A stretch of 7,570 nt of DNA from assembly GCA_903862805.1 (NCBI GenBank), contig CAIOZP010000300.1, positions 1-7,570 of the forward strand, given 5' to 3'. Shown in pieces: positions 1 to 5,104 of the stretch (positions within the stretch are counted from its first letter, which is position 1; every line of letters starts with the position of its first letter). Position numbers and translations under genes: made by a program. The notes under the pieces are model-generated. The model did no database searches. It had not been told where the DNA came from and was given only the letters and a program-made list of their open reading frames with translations. This DNA comes from an uncultured Fibrobacterota bacterium. GTDB lineage: Bacteria; Fibrobacterota; Chitinivibrionia; Chitinivibrionales; CAIOZP01.

Positions 1-50
<50 letters not shown>

Positions 51-68
51 AGCAAACACATTTATAAA

Positions 69-141
69 AGCGGACGAAGAGACTCGAACTCTCAACAACC
101 ACCTTGGAAGGGTGGAGCTCTACCAATTGAGCTACATCCGC
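69..141 (-). tRNA. tRNA-Gly (anticodon UCC)
   Basis: This is a complete 73-nt cloverleaf. Acceptor strands GCGGATG and CGTCCGC pair with one wobble. The D-arm is GCTC/GAGC, the anticodon stem CCACC/GGTGG encloses CTTCCAA (anticodon UCC, Gly codon GGA), and the T-arm is GAGAG..CTCTT with loop TTCGAGT. The discriminator base is U, as is usual for bacterial tRNA-Gly. No CCA follows in the DNA, so the 3' end must be added after transcription. It lies 15 nt downstream of tRNA-Tyr in the same cluster. Confidence 0.96.
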
Positions 142-156
142 ATTCGTTCATGAAAA

Positions 157-239
157 TGGGCAGGGGTGGTTTCGAACCACCGTAGGCGTGAGCCAAAGGA
201 TTTACAGTCCTTCCCCTTTAACCACTCGGGCACCTACCC
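157..239 (-). tRNA. tRNA-Tyr (anticodon GUA)
   Basis: This is an 83-nt class II tRNA with a long variable arm. Acceptor strands GGGTAGG and CCTGCCC pair fully apart from one wobble. The anticodon stem AAGGA/TCCTT encloses CTGTAAA, giving anticodon GUA. The T-arm GGTGG/CCACC carries the loop TTCGAAA. The discriminator is A, and no CCA is encoded. It sits between tRNA-Thr(UGU) and tRNA-Gly(UCC), as in the classic tRNA-tuf operon. Confidence 0.96.
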
Positions 240-283
240 AGAATCTATGTCAAACCGGCCACATGCCCGGTCTTTGTTTCAGC

Positions 284-359
284 TGGAGCCGACGAAGGGA
301 CTCGAACCCCCGACCAGCTGATTACAAATCAGCTGCTCTACCAACTGAGCTACATCGGC
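284..359 (-). tRNA. tRNA-Thr (anticodon UGU), CCA encoded
   Basis: This is the first tRNA of the cluster. Acceptor strands GCCGATG and CGTCGGC pair. The D-arm is GCTC/GAGC, the anticodon stem GCTGA/TCAGC encloses TTTGTAA (anticodon UGU, Thr codon ACA), and the T-arm GGGGG/CCCTT carries TTCGAGT. The discriminator U at 287 is followed directly by CCA at 286-284, which the two complete neighbours lack; a chance match of three bases cannot be excluded. A small ACCGG/CCGGT hairpin (254-271) lies in the 44-nt spacer to tRNA-Tyr and could assist processing. Confidence 0.96.
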
Positions 360-383
360 CCATCTTTAGAAAAAAGCCTGACA

Positions 384-430
384 AATATAGTACAGGGCAT
401 TATTCGATGTCAAAGTTTTTTTGAAAGGTT
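384..430 (-). promoter_or_regulatory. Strong sigma-70 type promoter with A-tract UP element for the tRNA(-tuf) operon
   Basis: On the minus strand a perfect -35 TTGACA (413-408) is separated by 18 bases from TATATT (389-384), a 5/6 match to the -10 consensus. Directly upstream of the -35, two A-runs (AAAAAAACT at about 414-422 and AAAAACC at 429-433) resemble the UP elements of stable-RNA promoters. Transcription should begin near 376-378, about 18 nt before the first tRNA. A shorter 15-base spacing to TACTAT is possible but fits less well. Confidence 0.8.
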
Positions 431-433
431 TTT

Positions 434-734
434 CGCGCCAGAAAAACGCCGAAATAATCCTAAAAACCGCAGTTACGCGTAAGCATATTTTGCGATGACC
501 TTGAGAATGATCAGTATTTAGGACTTCGAGGCATATTCCTTGACTTGTGCCGAATGATACCGACGATATCAAACTGTTCATAAAATCGGGGGCAAGAGCG
601 CTGACAACTTCTGTTTCGTAGTGAAATAAAATGCACCAACTCCCCCTACATTCCGGCCAACTCCCCCTGACGAAAGCTGACTTTGTCTGCGCTCAATAGA
701 AATTTGGGGCAATTTCAGAGTAACATCGAAGGCA
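434..734. other. Intergenic stretch with no convincing gene
   Basis: This stretch lies between the pilin terminator and the tRNA promoter. No open frame here has a good ribosome binding site or recognisable protein character. A 71-codon minus frame starting at 581 runs straight through the tRNA promoter and is judged spurious. The only clear structure is the 12-bp direct repeat at 636-668. It may hold upstream regulatory sequence for the tRNA operon or the remains of a mobile element. Confidence 0.6.
636..668. repeat. 12-bp direct repeat CCAACTCCCCCT, two copies 21 bp apart
   Basis: CCAACTCCCCCT occurs exactly at 636-647 and 657-668, a period of 21 bp or about two helical turns. The copies are separated by ACATTCCGG. 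On the minus strand this reads AGGGGGAGTTGG twice, and the proximal copy is followed by TGCA. Repeated short sequences ending in CA near an edge recall the multiple terminal repeats of IS21-family elements, so this may be an eroded insertion sequence end. A paired binding site for a regulator is the alternative. Confidence 0.6.
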
Positions 735-769
735 GAAAAAGGCCCGCCAACAAACTGCCGACGGGCCTT
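735..769 (-). terminator. Rho-independent terminator of the pilin unit
   Basis: On the minus strand, AAGGCCCGTC (769-760) pairs over 10 bp (one G-U) with GGCGGGCCTT (748-739), enclosing an 11-nt loop. The run of five U residues (740-736) overlaps the end of the stem. It lies 29 nt after the stop codon of the downstream pilin gene, so it closes the two-pilin transcript before the tRNA operon promoter. Confidence 0.9.
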
Positions 770-797
770 ATACGATCGCTAAGCAAATCCGGAGGGA

Positions 798-1220
798 TTA
801 CTTCCAGTTCTTGACAAGAGCAAGAAGCGGCGCGGTTGCGGTCTTAGTACCTGACTCATTAATAGTCGCGTTGTCTGTCAGCGCAAGTCCACCGAAAACC
901 GTTTTCACAGTTGCGGTTCCAGTAAACGCCGTAGATGACACTCCTGACAAAGTGTATGAGAACCACTTGCTGTTATGGATTTCCGCTGAATCTGTAGCAT
1001 TTCCAAGGGAATCAACCGAGCTATTGAAAGCTCCCGTTTCAGCCTTGAATGCTGCCTGACTTGTAGAAATCTGTGTCAGAACTGTCGGGAACTCCGACGC
1101 TTTCGCCTTGTCTGATGCTGCCATAAACTTTGGAATAGCTACTGCAGCAAGAACACCAATAATCACAATCACAACCATCAACTCGACAAGCGTAAAACCT
1201 TTGTTAATCAGCTTAACCAT
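798..1220 (-). CDS. Type IV pilin major subunit-like protein (downstream copy)
   Basis: The product is a 140-residue prepilin. The N-terminus MVKLINKG is a short class III leader that prepilin peptidase would cut after Gly8, leaving mature residue Phe1 and the required Glu5, followed by the hydrophobic helix LVELMVVIVIIGVLAAVAIP typical of PilA/PilE and pseudopilins. The remaining ~105 residues form the variable globular head. There is no Cys pair in the head, so no disulfide-bonded D-region. The frame stays open up to 1277, but the start at 1220 is chosen because AAGGAG lies 7 nt before it and the leader must begin there. The product is about 94% identical to the upstream copy, 58 nt away on the same transcript. 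No pilus assembly genes are visible. The short length fits a major pilin or a T2SS-type pseudopilin; the pilin is more likely because the gene is duplicated and has a strong promoter. Confidence 0.9.
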   Translation of the reverse strand: MVKLINKGFTLVELMVVIVIIGVLAAVAIPKFMAASDKAKASEFPTVLTQISTSQAAFKAETGAFNSSVDSLGNATDSAEIHNSKWFSYTLSGVSSTAFTGTATVKTVFGGLALTDNATINESGTKTATAPLLALVKNWK

Positions 1221-1278
1221 TTTGGAACTCCTTAAAATCATAGAATAATTAAAAACCGAAAAAAAACTAAAACTCAAC

Positions 1279-1701
1279 TTACTTCCAATTCTTCACAAGT
1301 GCAAGAAGTGGAGCAGTTGCAGTTTTTGTGCCAGACTGATCTATCGTCGCGTTATCTGTCAAAGCCAATCCACCGAAAACCGTTTTTACCGTAGCCTTTG
1401 CGGTGAAAGCTGTTGCCGATACGCCAGACAGAGAATAAGTGAACCACTTGCTGTTATGGATTTCCGCCGAATCCGTAGCATTGCCAAGAGAATCAACAGA
1501 GCTATTAAAGGCACCGGACTCTGCCTTAAAGGCTGCCTGACTTGTAGAAATCTGTGTCAGAACTGTCGGGAACTCTGATGCTTTTGCTTTATCAGAAGCT
1601 GCCATGAACTTCGGACTTGCAACCGCAGCAAGAACACCAATAATCACAATCACAACCATCAACTCAACAAGCGTGAAACCTTTGTTAATCAGCTTGACCA
1701 T
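1279..1701 (-). CDS. Type IV pilin major subunit-like protein (upstream copy)
   Basis: This 140-residue prepilin has the same class III leader (MVKLINKG, cut before Phe) and Glu at mature position 5. It differs from the downstream copy at nine positions: I29S, T62S, S88T, T90S, S95A, G100A, T101K, N120D and E121Q (downstream residue first). Ser29, mature position 21, replaces a hydrophobic residue directly before the helix-kinking Pro22, which is unusual for the buried helix. The start ATG at 1701-1699 has AGGAG 7 nt upstream, set in the loop of a small hairpin. It is the first gene after the pilin promoter and the structured leader, so it is probably the better transcribed copy. It is membrane-inserted before assembly into a pilus fibre. 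Confidence 0.9.
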   Translation of the reverse strand: MVKLINKGFTLVELMVVIVIIGVLAAVASPKFMAASDKAKASEFPTVLTQISTSQAAFKAESGAFNSSVDSLGNATDSAEIHNSKWFTYSLSGVSATAFTAKATVKTVFGGLALTDNATIDQSGTKTATAPLLALVKNWK

Positions 1702-1842
1702 TTTGAAACTCCTGTTTCTTGGAAATTAAAACCCTTCTCTCAATCTCGTAACGGCACCGCACGCCGTAATCGGGGACTTCTCTGCGGTACCAGCTCCTTT
1801 CCGAATCCGCAATCTCGCGGCATCCTCTTCGAGTTTAATCAC
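1702..1842 (-). promoter_or_regulatory. Long structured 5' leader of the pilin transcript (possible cis-regulatory RNA)
   Basis: From the predicted start near 1842 to the pilin ATG is ~140 nt, long for a bacterial mRNA. On the minus strand GGTACCGCA (1791-1783) can form a 9-bp helix with TGCGGTGCC (1761-1753). Two competing pairings exist: CCGCA (1787-1783) with the upstream TGCGG (1811-1807), and ACGGC (1767-1763) with GCCGT (1755-1751). These overlap, so the structures are mutually exclusive, as in riboswitches and attenuators. I do not see the conserved core of the c-di-GMP-I (GEMM) riboswitch often found before pilin genes, nor an obvious intrinsic terminator inside the leader. A 53-codon open frame crosses it but has no credible start. 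Confidence 0.5.
1705..1718 (-). promoter_or_regulatory. Ribosome binding site held in the loop of a small hairpin
   Basis: GAAACAGGAGTTTC is a perfect 5-bp stem (GAAAC/GTTTC) with loop AGGA. The Shine-Dalgarno AGGAG is therefore partly in the loop and partly in the 3' stem strand. The ATG of the upstream pilin follows with 7-nt spacing. The second pilin gene has a plain AAGGAG with no such stem. Confidence 0.55.
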
Positions 1843-1848
1843 GTTTTT

Positions 1849-1888
1849 AATATCATTTAACCGCTTCAACCTGTCAATCGTTTTTTTT
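1849..1888 (-). promoter_or_regulatory. Sigma-70 type promoter of the pilin genes with A8 UP tract
   Basis: On the minus strand, TTGACA (1877-1872) is followed after exactly 17 bases by GATATT (1854-1849), a 4/6 match to TATAAT. A run of eight A residues (1888-1881) lies just upstream of the -35 box, in the position of a proximal UP element. Transcription should start near 1842. No sigma-54 type GG-N10-GC element, common before pilA genes elsewhere, was recognised here. Confidence 0.7.
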
Positions 1889-2029
1889 CAGGCGGGAAAG
1901 AAAGTGAACCTTCGATTCCGTAAAGAGCCGAATTACTTGCAATTAACCCGAATCTTGCATTAGCCCGCGACATCTTTTGCAATCTTCTGTGTCGCCTTGG
2001 ATTCGCCTGCTTATGTGGGATTCAGAATT

Positions 2030-2062
2030 AAAAACGGCCCGCCGGATTTCTCCAGCAGGCCG
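2030..2062 (-). terminator. Strong rho-independent terminator of the giant surface protein gene
   Basis: On the minus strand CGGCCTGCTGGA (2062-2051) pairs over 12 bp (two G-U) with TCCGGCGGGCCG (2046-2035) around a GAAA tetraloop (2050-2047), followed by five U residues (2034-2030). It begins 29 nt after the TGA stop at 2091 and separates this gene from the pilin promoter. Confidence 0.95.
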
Positions 2063-2090
2063 CTCGAATCTGTCAATCAATCTGAAGTTA

Positions 2091-4544
2091 TCAGTGCATG
2101 ATTACGATACGCTGCCTGTGTGCATCGCCGATATTGATCGATTTGCCGGCGTCGTAGATATTGACAATGCCGATGTATGATCCGCCGCTGACCTTACGGC
2201 CATTGCTGTTGATACCATCCCACGGAATGATTAGCACATCCTTATTAGCACTCGTCGGACTATTATAGCCCGATTTATTAGATCTATCCATCGACTCTAC
2301 CGTCGCAACGAGATTCCCAAGAACGTCGTAGATCTTCATCTCGCCCTTCAAACTCATTGCCCCTGGAATTGGCCCGAACGGACGATACACCATGTAAACG
2401 CAATCCGAACCGGTCACTTCGAACTTGGTTTTGAAGTCATCCATCCCGACCGCTGCACTATTGCTTCCGCTGAGCGAGTACGGTACAGGGAATACCTTTG
2501 CCTCGAACAAGGGGGCGAAATCGCTTACATAGTGGAACCGGACGAAAACCGTACTAAGCTTCTGCGCAAGCCCGTGAGCGTCGCTCACGCCAACGGTTCC
2601 GCGAAGATCGATGCTGTCATTATTACCAACGAATGGACGAACACCAGTCAATGTATCGTCAAACGTAAACTCTGTGTCTCCGCTTGACGAAAGCAATGTC
2701 AATTCAGATGCCGAGTACAGCACGCTGCTGTCGGTTTTGAACTGGAAGAGATCGCCCGGCACCGTCACCGTTGCCTTGTTCACAGGCTCCGAGAATATAA
2801 CCGTGAGCTGATCCTTGCGAGTCACACCGAAGCCGGTCGCCTGCCCGTAAGTGTAGCTCGCAGATACGATCACCGGCGCGAGGCTGTCTTCGGCGGTAAC
2901 GGTTTGCGGGGTAATGCGCATTCCGCCGACATCGAGCAGTTTGTCAAGCGCAATTGTGTCGCCAGCGAGAATACCGGTTTTCGGAACTGCGTCATTCTGA
3001 GTAACCGCAACCGAGAATCCGTTAGGCTGGTATGTCACATCTCCCACGTTGAACTCGCGACCTACCGGAAGTACTTTGACGAGTTCTGCCGCAAATGCGC
3101 TGTCGAAAGCCGCCGGAACTGCCGTGCCGCAATCGACCTTCACCGAATCGATCAGCCCATCGGGCTGCGCAATGCCGTTGTGACCAATGTCAACATACCA
3201 GAACCTGAATCCGCTCTGCCGCACGATGTTAAGCGGCTGACGGATGTTGTTCGCATTGTCCTGCTTGACAGACGCAAGATCGGAAAGCCCGAAAACCGTC
3301 GAGATGTATATCGAATCGCCGGTATTGGGAGCATTGCCGCTTGTCAATGCAAACGCGTAGGTGGCACCGTTGCTGCTCAGGCTCTTGAGTGTCGGCGCTA
3401 CAAATGTTCCGCCCTGGCCGATCTCGAACGGAGTACCGTCAAGCGAGCCTTTCGCGACTTCCGAAAGCGTTACAAACAGGGTGTCGGTTCCGGTCGCGAG
3501 ATCGAGATATTCCGCGCTCACAACAACCGGAGCCATTCCGTCTTGCATGTTGATTGTGTCGGTCATCGGGCTTCCGTTTGTGTCGAGCTGGTCGAAGGTC
3601 GCAGGCTTTACGCTGTCAAGCGAAGTCTTGTAGGCCGCGATTTTTGTACCCGCCGGAACCTTCCAACCGATCACCGCCGATAGTCCGCCTGGAACAGTCA
3701 TGTCGGCACCTTTTATGTCAAAGGTTGTGTCGGAACCGGCCGAAGTTTTCCACGGAATATGGAAAGTCATTTGCGCAACTTTGCTCGCCTTGAGCGGTGC
3801 ACCGCTGAACCTCAGCGTGATGCTGTCCATCGTACCGTCGGCGTTTACGTCAAGGTAGAGATTACCGTCGGGGGAGATCGTTCTTGGCTCCTCAAGAGTC
3901 ACCACCAGAACCTTGCGGTTATTGACATTCGGGATATTCCCGACAAGATCAACGATGCCGCCCGAGACGGCGATGTTCATGCTGTCCTGATCGGGCACAA
4001 CCGTGCCTGCCGCAAAGACGAAGAGCCACTTGGTCGGATCACCGTTGAGTTCGACTGCACCAAGCACGTTTGTCGCAACACCGTTGACATTGAGGTATTT
4101 GATGTTGGCGGCCGAAATGCCACTCACGCCTTCGGAGAATTTAACGATCACAGAATCGGGATTGGTCGTGTCGATCACTTCCTTCATCTGCGCCGAGATG
4201 ATCACCGGTCCCATTTTGTCAACAAGAACTCCGGAAATCGAATCTTTCGCACTGCCGAACACACCGGCTATCGCACCGTTTCCACTCGTCAGGAACTGTG
4301 AAATACCAGTGACATTTCTGGCGACAAGCTGCGAACCCGACACTGTAAATGATCCGAGAGAGACAAGCGGCGTTGTCGTTGGCCATGCGTAATAGGTTTT
4401 CGAACACGAGTCGGCCGTGTAAGCGCCATCGGAAGCTCCGGCAGTCACCGTAACTACGATACTGTCGGGGATACCGTCGCCATTTGCATCGAAGATCTCG
4501 CCTGCAATTGTCGGATCTTTTCCGCCGCGCACCTTGACTATCAC
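2091..4544 (-). CDS. C-terminal part of giant secreted multi-module protein: calcium-type/SbsA-like Ig repeats plus T9SS/FlgD-like C-terminal domain
   Basis: This frame gives 817 residues if the GTG at 4544 is used, but I infer that it is the continuation of the preceding frame rather than a separate protein: it has no signal peptide and begins in the middle of the repeated architecture. Calcium-type motifs DANGDGIPD (19-27) and DVNADGTMD (232-240), and a degenerate PDGLID (461-466), alternate with Ig-like units opening DKMGPVIISA (109), DGMAPVVVSA (335) and DSLAPVIVSA (553), each followed by a (F/L)SE motif. These units resemble the SbsA/Big_5 Ig-like family. Residues ~680-817 form a C-terminal domain with FPVPYSLSG, KIYDVLGNLVATV, IPWDGINSNGRKVSGGSY and a final QRIVIMH, matching the pattern of FlgD-Ig-like and type IX sorting domains (a PNPF-like start, a G.Y near the end). 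The role is therefore probably outer-surface attachment or secretion. The terminator follows 29 nt after the stop. If translated alone it could start by coupling at the GTGA overlap. Confidence 0.8.
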   Translation of the reverse strand: MIVKVRGGKDPTIAGEIFDANGDGIPDSIVVTVTAGASDGAYTADSCSKTYYAWPTTTPLVSLGSFTVSGSQLVARNVTGISQFLTSGNGAIAGVFGSAKDSISGVLVDKMGPVIISAQMKEVIDTTNPDSVIVKFSEGVSGISAANIKYLNVNGVATNVLGAVELNGDPTKWLFVFAAGTVVPDQDSMNIAVSGGIVDLVGNIPNVNNRKVLVVTLEEPRTISPDGNLYLDVNADGTMDSITLRFSGAPLKASKVAQMTFHIPWKTSAGSDTTFDIKGADMTVPGGLSAVIGWKVPAGTKIAAYKTSLDSVKPATFDQLDTNGSPMTDTINMQDGMAPVVVSAEYLDLATGTDTLFVTLSEVAKGSLDGTPFEIGQGGTFVAPTLKSLSSNGATYAFALTSGNAPNTGDSIYISTVFGLSDLASVKQDNANNIRQPLNIVRQSGFRFWYVDIGHNGIAQPDGLIDSVKVDCGTAVPAAFDSAFAAELVKVLPVGREFNVGDVTYQPNGFSVAVTQNDAVPKTGILAGDTIALDKLLDVGGMRITPQTVTAEDSLAPVIVSASYTYGQATGFGVTRKDQLTVIFSEPVNKATVTVPGDLFQFKTDSSVLYSASELTLLSSSGDTEFTFDDTLTGVRPFVGNNDSIDLRGTVGVSDAHGLAQKLSTVFVRFHYVSDFAPLFEAKVFPVPYSLSGSNSAAVGMDDFKTKFEVTGSDCVYMVYRPFGPIPGAMSLKGEMKIYDVLGNLVATVESMDRSNKSGYNSPTSANKDVLIIPWDGINSNGRKVSGGSYIGIVNIYDAGKSINIGDAHRQRIVIMH

Positions 4545-5104
4545 ACCTGATTGTTGACCGCAGGAATATTCCCGACGGCATCTTTGATACCTCCGGAAGG
4601 AATCAAATTAATAGAGTCACCGCCAGCGATCGGCGTGGTTGCGGGAAGAATCACAATGTATTTGCCTGCATAAGTTCCGCTGCCCGCAACCATCGCTGTG
4701 TTGGAAGCATCGTTACTCTTGGTGATGTCGCGAATGAAGGTTCCGGTCACGGGGCCGGTGAGCGTTTCGGAGAACTCAAGGATCAGCGTGTCGGTTCCTT
4801 CGAGTAGCGTTGCTGATCGGAGTACCGGGCCGACGCTATCAAGGATTGTTCCTGTCAAAGGGAACTGTGTCACTGATGTGTCATAAGTGATTGTTATCGT
4901 TCCCTGACCGGTTCCGGTAGTTAAAGCCATTGTTGGATTGACGGTCATCATGTTGACGGTATTATTGACCGCCCTTGTTGAATCCAATGTCTGTGGATTA
5001 GTCGTGTAACTGAAAACAAGCGAAGTATAACCCTTGAGACTTGGATTGCTGCCTGCGTTTTCAAACACATGGATTATATCAGCAATACCGTCACCATTTG
5101 TATC
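2535..5104 (-). repeat. Four tandem two-part protein modules (calcium-type motif + SbsA-like Ig unit)
   Basis: Across both frames the same unit recurs. Unit 1 has DTNGDGIAD then DSVGPVLRSA and FSE. Unit 2 has DANGDGIPD then DKMGPVIISA and FSE. Unit 3 has DVNADGTMD then DGMAPVVVSA and LSE. Unit 4 has a degenerate PDGLID then DSLAPVIVSA and FSE. Units 1 and 2 also share the closing SGGI.D.VGNIP.VNN. The similarity is clear in protein and weaker in DNA, so the duplications are old. Calcium probably stiffens the linkers between Ig domains, as in other long surface proteins. Confidence 0.75.
4538..4552 (-). other. Frame break inside the giant gene (GTGTGA overlap)
   Basis: The first frame ends CAG GTG TGA (stop at 4543-4541), and the second frame can be read from the GTG at 4544-4542, one base back. 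The homologous joint between units 2 and 3 (about residues 195-216 of the second frame) reads VGNIPNVNNRKVLVVTL without a break. Comparing the two joints, one missing base just before TGATAG would restore a continuous protein of about 1,700 residues. No homopolymer run and no X-XXY-YYZ slippery heptamer is present, which argues against simple programmed -1 slippage. Confidence 0.75.

Noticed and set aside
473..482. Perfect 10-bp palindrome TTACGCGTAA upstream of the tRNA promoter
   Set aside because: Several 10-bp palindromes are expected by chance in 7.5 kb, and nothing else marks it as an operator.
366..581. 71-codon minus-strand frame between the pilins and the tRNAs
   Set aside because: It runs through the tRNA operon promoter, has no ribosome binding site and no protein-like pattern.
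1221..1277. 19-residue N-terminal extension of the downstream pilin
   Set aside because: A class III leader must begin at MVKLINKG; the AAGGAG site sits inside the extension region and selects the start at 1220.
1702..1842. c-di-GMP-I (GEMM) riboswitch before the pilins
   Set aside because: Expected from context, but I could not find its conserved core segments; only generic competing helices are present.
1721..1890. 53-codon open stretch in the pilin leader (minus strand, charged helical-looking peptide ending RLREGF)
   Set aside because: It has no ATG and only TTG/GTG codons without a Shine-Dalgarno; it overlaps the promoter, and a run this long is expected by chance.
2904..4301. Long plus-strand frames (2904-3683, 3759-4301 and others) opposite the giant gene
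   Set aside because: They are antisense shadows, rich in Arg, Cys and His, without ribosome binding sites, and the minus frame shows clear repeated domains.
4538..4552. Programmed -1 ribosomal frameshift signal
   Set aside because: There is no X-XXY-YYZ heptamer at the overlap and I saw no stimulatory hairpin directly after it; loss of one base explains the join better.
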